Assembly (NCBI GenBank): GCA_964430565.1
Contig: CAYSFD010000056.1
Location: 43,325 to 107,324 of the forward strand
Direction of reading: 5' to 3'
Source: VBDM01 sp964430565
GTDB taxonomy: Bacteria > Pseudomonadota > Gammaproteobacteria > Burkholderiales > SG8-39
DNA length: 64,000 bases
The translations under genes were made by a program, and so were the position numbers. Of this stretch, positions 33,366 to 42,020 are shown piece by piece. Positions within the stretch are counted from its first letter, which is position 1. Every line of letters begins with the position of its first letter. The notes below the pieces were generated by a model, which worked only from the letters and a program-made list of their open reading frames with translations, was not told where the DNA came from and searched no databases.

Positions 33366-34871
33366 TCAGGCCTCCGGGCGCAGATGCGGGAACAGCAGCA
33401 CGTCCCGGATGCTCGGACTGTCGGTGAAGAGCATCACCAGTCGGTCTATCCCCACGCCTTCCCCGGCGGCGGGCGGCAGGCCGTATTCGAGCGCGCGGAT
33501 GTAATCGGCGTCGTAGTACATCGACTCCTCGTCGCCGGCGGCTTTGGCTTTGGCCTGTTCCTCGAAGCGCGATGCCTGGTCTTCGGGATCGTTCAGCTCC
33601 GAGAATCCGTTCGCGATTTCGCGGCCCGCGATGTACAGCTCGAAGCGGTCGGTGACCTCGGGATTGGCGTCGTTGCGGCGCGCGAGCGGCGAGACCTCCG
33701 CCGGATAGTCGAGGATGAAAGTCGGCTGCACGAGCTGCTGCTCGGTCGTCTCCTCGAAAAGGTGCAGCTGCAGCGCCCCGAGGCCGGACTTGGCGTGCCG
33801 GCTGAAATCGATCCCGCGCTTCTTGAGCACGGCGGCTACGCCGTCGCGAGTCGCAAGCTCGCGCTCGGGGATCTCCGGATGGAACTTGCGTATCGCCTGC
33901 AAAATCGTCAGTCGCTCGAACGGCTTGCCCAGATCGATTGCATGCTCGCCGTAGCGCAGCTGCACGGTGCCGAGCACCTTCAGCGCCGCATTCCGCAGCA
34001 TGTCCTCGGTGAAATCCATGAGGTAGCGGTAGTCGCGGTAGGCCTCGTAGAACTCGAGCATGGTGAACTCGGGGTTGTGCCGCGTGGAGATGCCCTCGTT
34101 CCTGAAGTTGCGGTTGATCTCGAAGACCTTTTCGAATCCGCCCACGACGAGGCGCTTGAGATAGAGCTCGGGCGCAACACGCAGGAAAAGCGCCATGTCG
34201 AGCGCGTTGTGGTGCGTCTTGAACGGCTTTGCATTCGCGCCGCCGGGGATCGGCTGCATCATCGGCGTCTCGACCTCGAGGAAGCCTTTCCCGTTCATGT
34301 GCTCGCGGATCGCCTGCACGATGCGGCTGCGAGTCTGGAACAGCTTGCGCGTTTCCTCGCTCATGATGAGGTCCACGTAGCGCTGGCGGTACTTTTTCTC
34401 CTGATCGGCGAGCCCGTGGAATTTCTCCGGCAGCGGGCGAAGCGCCTTTACGAGCAACCGCAGCTCGGTGACCTTCACCGAAAGCTCGCCGGTCTTGGTC
34501 CTGAACAGGAGTCCATTGGCCCCAAGAACGTCGCCGAGGTCGTGGTGCTTGAAGGCCTCGTAGGCCGCCTCGCCGATGCTGTCGCGCGTGACGTAGAGCT
34601 GGATGCGGCCGCTCATGTCCTGGATCGTGGCGAAGCTCGCCTTGCCCATGACGCGCTTGAGCATCATGCGGCCGGCGACCGCCGCCTTCACGCCCTTGGG
34701 CTCGATCTCGTCGTTCGATTTTCCGCCCCAGGCTTCGTGCAGGTCGGCGGCGAGGTGCTCGCGGCGGAAATCGTTCGGAAATGCGGCGCCGCGCTTGCGC
34801 AGCTCGGCGAGCTTCGCGCGCCGCTCGGCGATGATCTGGTTTTCGTCTTGTTGCGGCTGCCGGTCGTCCAT
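33366..34871 (-). CDS. lysS: Lysyl-tRNA synthetase, class II
   Basis: 501 residues: N-terminal OB-fold anticodon-binding domain (VAGRMMLKRVMGKASFATIQDMSGRIQLYV) and class II core with motif 2 FRNEGISTRHNPEFTMLEFYEAYRDY and motif 3 GEGVGIDRLVMLFTDSPSIRDVLLFPHLRPE. Length fits (E. coli 505). Follows prfB by 8 bp; the recJ-prfB-lysS order is shared with E. coli. Confidence 0.97.
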   Translation of the reverse strand: MDDRQPQQDENQIIAERRAKLAELRKRGAAFPNDFRREHLAADLHEAWGGKSNDEIEPKGVKAAVAGRMMLKRVMGKASFATIQDMSGRIQLYVTRDSIGEAAYEAFKHHDLGDVLGANGLLFRTKTGELSVKVTELRLLVKALRPLPEKFHGLADQEKKYRQRYVDLIMSEETRKLFQTRSRIVQAIREHMNGKGFLEVETPMMQPIPGGANAKPFKTHHNALDMALFLRVAPELYLKRLVVGGFEKVFEINRNFRNEGISTRHNPEFTMLEFYEAYRDYRYLMDFTEDMLRNAALKVLGTVQLRYGEHAIDLGKPFERLTILQAIRKFHPEIPERELATRDGVAAVLKKRGIDFSRHAKSGLGALQLHLFEETTEQQLVQPTFILDYPAEVSPLARRNDANPEVTDRFELYIAGREIANGFSELNDPEDQASRFEEQAKAKAAGDEESMYYDADYIRALEYGLPPAAGEGVGIDRLVMLFTDSPSIRDVLLFPHLRPEA

Positions 34872-34879
34872 GGTCGCGG

Positions 34880-35984
34880 CTACACGCCCTGCTTCAGGCT
34901 CGCGCTGATGAAATCGTCGAGATCGCCGTCGAGGATCTTCTGGGTATTACCGAACTCGACGCCGGTGCGCAGATCCTTGATGCGCGACTGGTCGAGCACG
35001 TAAGAGCGAATCTGGTGTCCCCACTCTATGTCGGTCTTGCCCGCCTCGAGCTTGTCGCGGTCTGCCTGGAGCTTGCGCAGTTCCAGCTCGTAGAGCCGCG
35101 ATTTCAGCATCGCCATGCACTCCGCGCGGTTGCGGTGCTGCGAGCGATCATTCTGGCACTGTACCACGATGTTAGTAGGCAAATGCGTGATGCGCACCGC
35201 AGAATCCGTCTTGTTGACGTGCTGTCCGCCCGCGCCCGAGGCGCGATAAGTGTCGATGCGCAGATCGGCCGGATTCACCGCCACCTCGATGTTCTCGTCC
35301 ACTTCGGGATAGACGAACACGCTTGCGAACGAAGTATGACGCCGCGCATTCGAGTCGAACGGAGACTTGCGCACCAGGCGATGCACGCCGCTCTCCGTGC
35401 GCAGGTGCCCGTAGGCGTAGCTTCCCGTGATCTTGAGCGAGGCGCTCTTGATGCCGGCGACTTCGCCCGGCGATTCTTCGAGCACTTCCATGCCGTAGCC
35501 TTTGCGGTCGCAGTACTTGGCGTACATGCGCTCGAGCATCTGCGCCCAGTCCTGCGCTTCGGTGCCGCCCGAGCCCGACTGGATGTCCATGAAGCAGTTG
35601 TTGGGATCGAGCGGATCGGAAAACATGCGGCGAAACTCGAGGTCGGCGACCTCTTTTTCCACCTTGGCGACATCGGCGGCGACCGCGGCGAGCGTCGCAT
35701 CGTCGTTTTCTGTCCGCGCCATCTCGAACAGTTCCTGCGCGTCGCGCAGAGACGCGGCGATCGTGTCGAGCCCCGAGACGGTCGCGTCGAGCGACTTCTT
35801 CTCCCTGCCGAGATCCTGCGCGCGCTTCGGGTCGCTCCAGACCTTGGGATCGGTCAGCAGCGTTTCGACTTCCGCTAGGCGCTTCTGTTTGCCTTCGAAG
35901 TCAAAGATACCTCCGCAGCTCGGCCGACCGCGTAGCGAGGTCGGCGAGCGTCGAGGCGACTTGATTGATGCGTTCGGCTTCCAT
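34880..35984 (-). CDS. prfB: Peptide chain release factor 2, programmed +1 frameshift
   Basis: RF2 reads UAA/UGA. Frame 1 starts at the ATG at 35984 (MEAERINQVASTLADL) and meets TGA after 27 codons in the context CGG AGG TAT CTT TGA C (CTT 35906-35904, TGA 35903-35901). A +1 slip at CTT continues as LDFEGKQKRLAEVE... for 340 more residues, 367 in total. This is the classical autoregulatory prfB shift site, with an AGG Shine-Dalgarno-like triplet upstream. RF2 hallmarks are the SPF anticodon motif (VRKSPFDSN) and catalytic GGQ (ASGAGGQHVNKTD). Confidence 0.96.
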
Positions 35985-36024
35985 GATGGCTCGACCGGAA
36001 AACGCGCATTATAGGGTAGGCAGC

Positions 36025-36237
36025 CTACTTGATGCGACTCGAAGGAAAGCTTTCGTCGACCTTGTCCTCGAAGAAGCTCGTCGGCGAAGGCGCCGCAATG
36101 AACTGGCGGTGCACCTCGGGCGAAACGCCGCGGTATTGGATGAGCTTGCCGTCCGTGAATTCGACTTCGAGCAGTTGCGACTTCGGGTCGTAACCGACCG
36201 CGCGGATCCTGCTCGAGTTGACGCGTTTGCGTTCCAT
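36025..36237 (-). CDS. KTSC-domain small protein
   Basis: 70 residues (MERKRVNSSRIRAVGYDPKSQLLEVEFTDGK, IQYRGVSPEVHRQFIAAPS) matching the KTSC domain, often found alone or fused to lysyl-tRNA synthetase-like proteins; its role is unknown. It lies just upstream of prfB-lysS, which fits that association. Directly preceded by copy 1 of the palindromic element. Confidence 0.85.
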   Translation of the reverse strand: MERKRVNSSRIRAVGYDPKSQLLEVEFTDGKLIQYRGVSPEVHRQFIAAPSPTSFFEDKVDESFPSSRIK

Positions 36238-36247
36238 CTTGCTCTCC

Positions 36248-36350
36248 TGTCATTCTGAGGGCCCTTCGCTTCGCTCGAGGGTAAACTCCGCCCGAAGAAT
36301 CTGCTTTCCGGTACCCCAACAGCAGATTCTTCGCTTCGCTCAGAATGACA
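36248..36350 (+). repeat. Palindromic MITE-like element, copy 1
   Basis: 103 bp with perfect 12 bp terminal inverted repeats TGTCATTCTGAG (36248-36259) and CTCAGAATGACA (36339-36350). An internal AGAATCTGCTTT/AGCAGATTCT pair makes a long hairpin. The left arm carries an extra segment CTTCGCTTCGCTCGAGGG. Lies between the KTSC and cyclophilin-like genes. Same family as 38520-38615 and 47783-47885. Confidence 0.85.
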
Positions 36351-36353
36351 AAC

Positions 36354-36734
36354 CTACTCCAGTGTGACGGTAATCGTATCGCCGCTCCGCACCGACGCGA
36401 GCCGCCTTGCCTCGCCGTCGATTCTCCCGAGCACGTTGCAGCGGGTCACGAGCTTTGGCTCGTCTCCCTCCGATATGGGAGTGCGTCCCCAGGGCAGCGC
36501 GAGCGAGCTGCCTTCGACCCAGAAACAGATCGTTCCGGGAGGCACGACCTGCTTCGCATCCTTCTCAAGAGGCACCTTCATCGGAGTCTCGAAGTAAACC
36601 TCCTCGCCCCAGGTTTGAGCTTTTGCCTTGAGCGGCAGCGCGGCGACGAGGGCGCGCGCTGTGGGCGTGTCGTTCAGCGAGGCGCTCGCCACGCCTCTGG
36701 GCCAGGCGATTCGAACTCTTGCGTAGTGACTCAT
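36354..36734 (-). CDS. Cyclophilin-like fold protein (TM1367-like)
   Basis: 126 residues from the ATG at 36734. The pattern LVAALPLKAKAQTWGEEVYFETP, PPGTICFWVEGSSLALPWGRTPIS matches the small cyclophilin-like superfamily without a known activity; isomerase function should not be assumed. Its ATG overlaps the recJ stop as ATGA, so it is coupled to recJ. Confidence 0.8.
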   Translation of the reverse strand: MSHYARVRIAWPRGVASASLNDTPTARALVAALPLKAKAQTWGEEVYFETPMKVPLEKDAKQVVPPGTICFWVEGSSLALPWGRTPISEGDEPKLVTRCNVLGRIDGEARRLASVRSGDTITVTLE

Positions 36735-38506
36735 GTTCCGATCTTCTCCCAATGTTCGATCACCAACTGCAGAGTTTGCGCGCCGTTGAACTCGTTGACC
36801 GAGAGCCGGTACGCGGCGCGCATGCGCGAGGGCAGGGGATCGAGTGAGTTGAAGCGCATCGCCTCGACGGGGCGCCCGCCGCGCGAGAGTTTGAGCTTGG
36901 TGTGCTTCTCGCCCACCACGCGCTGGCCGAGGACCTCGAACTCGTCGCAGAAAAGCGGCTGCGGAAAGCCCTGGCCCCAGATCTGCCCTTCGAGCAACTG
37001 CGCCAGGCTGAGATCGAGATAGGCCGGCTCGAGCGATCCGTCGGTTTCGACCACTCGCGCAAGCTGCCCCGGCGAGAGCAGTTCGTGGGCCACGGACTCG
37101 AAAGCCTCTGCGAAACGTGAAAAATCCGCCGCGCGCAGCGTCAGTCCGGCGGCGGCGGCATGGCCGCCGAAGCGCACCAGCAGCCCCGGCGCGCGCTTCG
37201 CGACGAGATCGAGCGCGTCGCGCAGATGCAATCCGGCGATCGAGCGGCCTGAGCCCCGGATCTCGTCGCTATTCCCTGGTGCGAAAGCGAAGGTCGGCCG
37301 GTGGTGGCGCTCCTTCACGCGGCCGGCGAGGATGCCGATCACGCCCTGGTGCCAGGTCGGATCGTAGAGGCTGATGCTGCAGGAGTCGCCTACGGAAAGC
37401 TTGGCCAGAAGCTCATCGGCCTGTGCCTGCATGTCAGCCTCGATCACGCGCCGCTCGCGGTTGAGGTCGTCGAGCTGTCGGGCGATTTCGAGGGCCCGTC
37501 CACGGTTCGTCGTGACCAGGCATTCGATTCCCAGGCTCATGTCGGAAAGGCGCCCTGCGGCGTTCAGCCGCGGACCGAGCAGAAAGCCGAGATCGAAACC
37601 GCTTGCGCGCGACGGATCGCGCCCGGCGACGGCAAACAGCGCGCGCACGCCTTCCTGCATTCGACCTGCGCGGATGCGCTTCAGGCCCTGCGACACGAGC
37701 ACGCGGTTGTTGAAATCGAGGGGCACAACGTCGGCAACCGTGCCGAGCGCAAGGAGGTCGAGCAGATCGGCGAGGTTCGGCTCCAGCCTATCGGTCCGGC
37801 CGAAGGCCGGCGCGACGCTCCCCGCTGCCTTCGGGAGAGGGGTTGGGCATGGGGGCTCGCGCGAGTCCGCAAACCAATCTCGATTGCGAAGCTCCGCTCG
37901 CAGCGCCAGCATGACATAGAACATCACACCCACGCCCGCAATGCTCTTGCTCGGGAAAGAGCAGCCCGCCTGGTTGGGATTGACGATAGCCGCGGCGCGC
38001 GGCAGCTCGGCGCCCGGAAGGTGGTGATCGGTGACGATCACCTCGATGCCGAGCTGCCGCGCCGCCTCGACGCCCTCGACGCTCGCGATGCCGTTGTCCA
38101 CCGTGATGAGCAGATCGGGCTTCGATTTCGCGGCGAGCGCCACGATCTCCGGCGTGAGCCCGTAGCCAAACTCAAATCGATTGGGCACGAGATAGCCGAC
38201 GTTCGCGCCGAACGCTGTCAAAGCGCGCATGCCGAGCGCGCAGGCGGTGGCGCCGTCGCAATCGTAGTCGGCGACAATCAGCATGCGCTTGCCTGCGGCG
38301 ATCGCATCGGCGAGCAGCACCGCAGCACGCTCCGCGTTCAGCAGGTCGGAGGGGGGAATCAACCCGGAGAGCGCGTCATCGACCTCACCGCGGCGGCTGA
38401 TTCCACGCGCGGCGCAAACACGAGCGAGCACCGGATGCAAACCCTCGCGCACGAGCCGGTCCTGCGAGCGGAGTGGAACGTGGCGGGTAAGAATGCGCGA
38501 TGTCAT
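36731..38506 (-). CDS. recJ: Single-stranded-DNA-specific exonuclease RecJ
   Basis: 5'-3' ssDNA exonuclease in RecFOR repair and mismatch repair. 591 residues: DHH domain with ADYDCDGATA and VTDHHLPGAELP (the DHH motif) and VDNGIAS, a middle segment GIGV..LG.. and the DHHA1 domain with RFGGHAAAAGLTL, followed by an OB-like C-terminus. Length fits the family (E. coli 577). Part of the minus-strand recJ-prfB-lysS block. Confidence 0.95.
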   Translation of the reverse strand: MTSRILTRHVPLRSQDRLVREGLHPVLARVCAARGISRRGEVDDALSGLIPPSDLLNAERAAVLLADAIAAGKRMLIVADYDCDGATACALGMRALTAFGANVGYLVPNRFEFGYGLTPEIVALAAKSKPDLLITVDNGIASVEGVEAARQLGIEVIVTDHHLPGAELPRAAAIVNPNQAGCSFPSKSIAGVGVMFYVMLALRAELRNRDWFADSREPPCPTPLPKAAGSVAPAFGRTDRLEPNLADLLDLLALGTVADVVPLDFNNRVLVSQGLKRIRAGRMQEGVRALFAVAGRDPSRASGFDLGFLLGPRLNAAGRLSDMSLGIECLVTTNRGRALEIARQLDDLNRERRVIEADMQAQADELLAKLSVGDSCSISLYDPTWHQGVIGILAGRVKERHHRPTFAFAPGNSDEIRGSGRSIAGLHLRDALDLVAKRAPGLLVRFGGHAAAAGLTLRAADFSRFAEAFESVAHELLSPGQLARVVETDGSLEPAYLDLSLAQLLEGQIWGQGFPQPLFCDEFEVLGQRVVGEKHTKLKLSRGGRPVEAMRFNSLDPLPSRMRAAYRLSVNEFNGAQTLQLVIEHWEKIGT

Positions 38507-38519
38507 TGAACGGAAGCCA

Positions 38520-38615
38520 TGTCATTCTGAGGGCCCTTCGCTTCGCTCGAGGGTAAACTCCGCCCGAAGAATCTGCTTCTCAAAAAACAGATCCTTCGCT
38601 TCGCTCAGGATGACA
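38520..38615 (+). repeat. Palindromic MITE-like element, copy 2
   Basis: 96 bp with termini TGTCATTCTGAG (38520-38531) and CTCAGGATGACA (38604-38615, one mismatch). Same orientation and nearly identical left arm to copy 1. It overlaps the 3' end of the minus-strand gene 38580-39632 and provides its stop codon. Confidence 0.85.
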
Positions 38616-39632
38616 TTCCCCTTGTGAATACACAGCAAGCGGCTTGCATCGCCGCCAGAAGTAGCGCAGGTCCAAGCGCACAATCTCGACTTCGAGCCGA
38701 GAATTCCCGCACGGCAGGGACAAGGTCAACATGCCGATTTGCCCGGACCGCAACGCGGCTAGAAGCGGCTCGAGCCAGTCGCGCTCAATCGTCGCGCGGT
38801 GCTCCAGGAAACCGGCGCTTTCGGCGTCGCTTTTCTCATTTCCGAGTGCGTCCATGAACACCAGCGCGACGCCGTCGTTTCCTGCGGCTGCGAGCATTGC
38901 GAGTGCGTCTTTCGGTAACGCCCGGGCCGGGATCGAGGCGGCGAGCGCCAAGCCTCGCGCCAGGGGATCGTCGCCGAAAACTGTAGAAAAAGGCCGGGTG
39001 CCCGAGTCGGCTAGCGTTCCCCCGCCCCAGAACCAGATGCTGTTCAGCACTGGGTCCCCGCGCACCTCGCGAGCGGCGTTGACGGGGTGCTCGTGCAGGA
39101 GCATCTGCGCCTCGTTCATCCGCGCGTGAAAGGGCATCGCATCGGGCCCGGAGGGAAGGTTTTCCTCGATCGCCGCCCCGCTTGCGGCACAAGGTGGCGT
39201 CGTGTGCATGTCCGGCGCTCCCTGGAGCCGCACATACCAGCGTGCCGGCTGCATGGCGTAGAAGAGCATCGTCTCGCCGAAATGGCGGTTGAGCGTCTCG
39301 ACCAGCGCATCGGCTTCGGCGCGCGACACGTCGAACGAGGCGCCATCGTCGAGGCTCAAGCTGTCGCGACCCTCACGTAGGTGTACCGGGTCGGCGCGCA
39401 TCCAGAAGTTCCGTTCGGGCGCGCCTCCGTCCGCAAGCAGCGTGTAGGGGGCGACGGGCCAATCGCGCTGCCTGGGTACCGAGAAGCGCTCGAACAGCCA
39501 GGCTTCATGCGCTGTGGAGGCTATCCGTCTGCGGCGTCCCCGAGCGATCAGCGTTTCCGCCGCCGCGAGACGTTGCTCGGCGTGCGCCCGCTCGACGGAA
39601 ACAAAATTCGGAACATACAGATGGCAATGCAT
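38580..39632 (-). CDS. RpfE/phosphoglycerate-mutase-like protein
   Basis: 350 residues (MHCHLYVPNFVSVERAHAE...ARWYVRLQGAPDMHTTPPCAASGAAIEENLPSGPDAMPFHARMNEAQMLLHEHPVN..NSIWFWGGG). The conserved WFWGGG, LPSG and HEHPVN blocks match a proteobacterial family annotated as a regulatory or phosphoglycerate-mutase-like protein and found beside recJ, as is rpfE of Xanthomonas. Enzymatic activity is unproven. The last about 9 residues (CHPERSEGSVF) and the stop codon come from MITE-like copy 2, so the natural C-terminus has been replaced. Confidence 0.75.
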   Translation of the reverse strand: MHCHLYVPNFVSVERAHAEQRLAAAETLIARGRRRRIASTAHEAWLFERFSVPRQRDWPVAPYTLLADGGAPERNFWMRADPVHLREGRDSLSLDDGASFDVSRAEADALVETLNRHFGETMLFYAMQPARWYVRLQGAPDMHTTPPCAASGAAIEENLPSGPDAMPFHARMNEAQMLLHEHPVNAAREVRGDPVLNSIWFWGGGTLADSGTRPFSTVFGDDPLARGLALAASIPARALPKDALAMLAAAGNDGVALVFMDALGNEKSDAESAGFLEHRATIERDWLEPLLAALRSGQIGMLTLSLPCGNSRLEVEIVRLDLRYFWRRCKPLAVYSQGECHPERSEGSVF

Positions 39633-39675
39633 GGAGCTGTTTCGAGTTTAGCACCGGTTATGGCACACTTCGCCC

Positions 39676-40929
39676 GTGCGTTACGAATTGTTCGTCGGTC
39701 TGCGCTTCACCCGCGCCCGGAAAAGAAATAGCGGCCGCAACCACTTCATCTCGTTCATCTCTCTGGTGTCGATGCTCGGCATCGCGCTCGGTGTCGCGGC
39801 GTTGATCGTGGTGCTGTCGGTGATGAACGGGTTCCAGAAGGAAGTGCGCGCGCGCATCCTCGGTGTCGCCTCGCACGTGCAGCTCACCGGGGCCGACAAT
39901 CGTCTCGCCGACTGGCAGGCGGTGGCAAAGGAAGCCGCCGAGCATCCGCAGGTTGTGGCGGCGGCTCCGTTCGTGAACGCGCAAGGGATGCTGTTGTTCG
40001 GCGCCGCTGTTCGGGGGGCGGTGGTGCGCGGAATCGTGCCGCAGCTCGAGGAGAAAGTCGCCGACATCGGCCGGAACATGGTGGCGGGCAAGCTCGACGC
40101 GCTTGCTCCCGGGGAGTTCGGCATCGTGCTCGGCGCTGAACTCGCCCGCGCGCTCGGCGCCGTGCCTGGCGACAAGGTCACGCTGATCGCGCCGCAGGGT
40201 CTGGTGACCCCGGCAGGCATTCTCCCGCGGCTCAAGCAATTCACCGTGGCGGGCCTCTTCGAGGTCGGCATGTTCGAGTACGACTCGGGTCTTGCTCTCA
40301 TCCACATCGCAGACGCGCAGAAGCTCTACAGCATGGCGGACAACGTCTCGGGAGTACGGCTCAAGCTCCAGGATCTGTTTCAGTCGAGGGAAGTCACGCG
40401 CGACCTGATGGCGCGCCTGCGTGGCGATATCTACATCTCGGACTGGACCCGCAGTCACGCCAATTTCTTTCGCGCGGTGCAGATCGAGAAGACCATGATG
40501 TTTATCATCTTGCTGCTGATCGTCGCGGTGGCGGCGTTCAACATCGTCTCGACGCTGGTGATGGCGGTCACCGACAAGCAGCCCGACATCGCCATCTTGA
40601 GGACGCTCGGCGCGAGCCCCGGCGCGATCATGCAGATCTTCATCGTCCAGGGCGCGCTGATCGGGGTGATCGGCATGCTGATCGGTGTGGGCAGCGGGAT
40701 CCTGCTCGCGATCAACATCGACGTGGTGGTGCCGTTCCTCGAGCGCCTGTTGAGCATCCGGTTCCTGTCGCGGGAGGTGTATTACATCACCGAGCTGCCC
40801 TCCGATCTGCAGCGCAGCGACGTCATCGTGATCGCCCTGGTCTCGCTCGCGCTTTCGCTCCTGGCGACGATCTATCCGAGCTGGCGCGCATCGCGCGTCA
40901 ATCCCGCCGAGGCGCTGCGCTATGAGTGA
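39676..40929 (+). CDS. lolC: Lipoprotein-releasing ABC transporter permease LolC/LolE
   Basis: Inner-membrane permease of the LolCDE complex, which releases outer-membrane lipoproteins to LolA. 417 residues with four membrane segments: one near the N-terminus (ISFISLVSMLGIALGVAALIVVLSVMNGFQ) and three after residue 270, around a large periplasmic domain; C-terminal FtsX domain. GTG start (39676) fits the family N-terminus YELFVGLRF. Overlaps lolD by 8 bp. Only one LolC/E-type permease is present here, as in many betaproteobacteria (LolF-like). Confidence 0.94.
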   Translation: MRYELFVGLRFTRARKRNSGRNHFISFISLVSMLGIALGVAALIVVLSVMNGFQKEVRARILGVASHVQLTGADNRLADWQAVAKEAAEHPQVVAAAPFVNAQGMLLFGAAVRGAVVRGIVPQLEEKVADIGRNMVAGKLDALAPGEFGIVLGAELARALGAVPGDKVTLIAPQGLVTPAGILPRLKQFTVAGLFEVGMFEYDSGLALIHIADAQKLYSMADNVSGVRLKLQDLFQSREVTRDLMARLRGDIYISDWTRSHANFFRAVQIEKTMMFIILLLIVAVAAFNIVSTLVMAVTDKQPDIAILRTLGASPGAIMQIFIVQGALIGVIGMLIGVGSGILLAINIDVVVPFLERLLSIRFLSREVYYITELPSDLQRSDVIVIALVSLALSLLATIYPSWRASRVNPAEALRYE

Positions 40930-41599
40930 AGTGCTGGCCTGCCGCGATCTGCGCAAGACTTTCCGCGAGGGAAGGGAAGCGGTGCGGGTGCTTCAGGGGG
41001 TGTCGCTGAAGGTCGAAGAGGGAGAAATAGTCGCCATCGTCGGCGCTTCAGGCTCGGGCAAGAGCACACTGCTGCACCTGCTCGGCGGACTGGACGATCC
41101 AAGCTCGGGGGAGGTGGACGTCATGGGGCGGCCGATGCACAGCCTTCCGGACGCCGAACGCGGACGGGTACGCAACCGCTCGCTCGGTTTCGTATACCAG
41201 TTCCATCACTTGTTGATGGAGTTTACCGCGGTCGAGAACGTCGCGATGCCGCTGCTCATCCGGCGCACTGCGCCCGCCGAAGCGTACGCAGCCGCCGCGG
41301 CGGTCCTCAAGGAAGTGGGTCTCGGAGAGCGGCTCGATCACACGCCCGGTGAGCTTTCCGGAGGCGAGCGCCAGCGGGCGGCGCTCGCTCGCGCGCTCGT
41401 GACCGCACCCGCGTGCGTGCTCGCCGACGAACCCACGGGGAACCTCGATCGCCACACGGCAGATACCGTGTTTGGGCTGATGCTCGAGCTGAATCGCACG
41501 CACGGCACCAGTTTCGTGATGGTGACGCATGAGCCCTCGCTCGCCGCCCAGGCGCACCGCGTGATGAGGTTACAGGATGGGGTACTGGCGGGAGGGTGA
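40922..41599 (+). CDS. lolD: Lipoprotein-releasing ABC transporter ATPase LolD
   Basis: 225 residues, MacB/LolD family. Walker A GASGSGKST (41-49), Q-loop FVYQFHHLLMEFT with the LolD-typical LL.EFTA, signature LSGGERQRAALARAL, Walker B CVLADEPTGNLD and H-loop FVMVTHEPSLA. Powers the LolC permease encoded just upstream. Confidence 0.95.
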   Translation: MSEVLACRDLRKTFREGREAVRVLQGVSLKVEEGEIVAIVGASGSGKSTLLHLLGGLDDPSSGEVDVMGRPMHSLPDAERGRVRNRSLGFVYQFHHLLMEFTAVENVAMPLLIRRTAPAEAYAAAAAVLKEVGLGERLDHTPGELSGGERQRAALARALVTAPACVLADEPTGNLDRHTADTVFGLMLELNRTHGTSFVMVTHEPSLAAQAHRVMRLQDGVLAGG

Positions 41600-41617
41600 G
41601 TTAGCGTCTTGCTGGGC

Positions 41618-41959
41618 TCATCGCCCGAAAATGAGGACCAGTGCGATACCTATGGCGATTGCAGATATGGCAGTCGAGGCAACACAAAGAAAGAGTGCTC
41701 GGCGGAGCTTTACTTCTGCAATCGAAGCGGCTTGTTCCAGGGCTGCCACCGTGCTTTGCAATTGCGCCGCCAGCTCCTTGATGTGCGCCGCGTTCTGAGA
41801 CGCTGCGGACTGAAGCTCCGTGATTTGCTGTTGCAGCAATAGCGTCTGATTGGCAACCGCATCAGCATTCTTCCGGGTGAATACCGGCGCGGCGGCTGAA
41901 ATGATCGTGCCGATGTGAGGCAGAGCGGCCTTGAGTGCGGGAATTAGCCAAGCTGGCAT
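41618..41959 (-). CDS. Coiled-coil protein with a C-terminal membrane anchor, unknown function
   Basis: 113 residues: a weakly hydrophobic N-terminus (MPAWLIPALKAALPHIGTIISAA), a heptad-rich coiled coil (about 38-80, LLLQQQITELQSAASQNAAHIKELAAQLQSTVAALEQAA) and one C-terminal membrane helix (about 88-111, RRALFLCVASTAISAIAIGIALVLIF). Resembles phage-holin-like or tail-anchored adaptor proteins but no family is recognised. A TTTACA/TAGATT promoter with an operator-like palindrome lies upstream. Confidence 0.7.
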   Translation of the reverse strand: MPAWLIPALKAALPHIGTIISAAAPVFTRKNADAVANQTLLLQQQITELQSAASQNAAHIKELAAQLQSTVAALEQAASIAEVKLRRALFLCVASTAISAIAIGIALVLIFGR

Positions 41960-41983
41960 AAATAGGTCCTAATAGAAGCTGAT

Positions 41984-42013
41984 AATCTAGTTGACAGACC
42001 GGCGGTCTGTAAA
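41984..42013 (-). promoter_or_regulatory. Promoter with a TetR-type operator palindrome
   Basis: On the minus strand TTTACA (42013-42008), 18 bp, TAGATT (about 41989-41984), about 25 bp before the ATG of the coiled-coil gene. The spacer is filled by ACAGACC-GGC-GGTCTGT (41994-42010), a perfect 7+3+7 palindrome with the look of TetR-family operators. It could also be a terminator for the DUF2062 gene, which ends at 42021, but a T-run is missing. Confidence 0.55.
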
Positions 42014-42020
42014 GCGCCCA

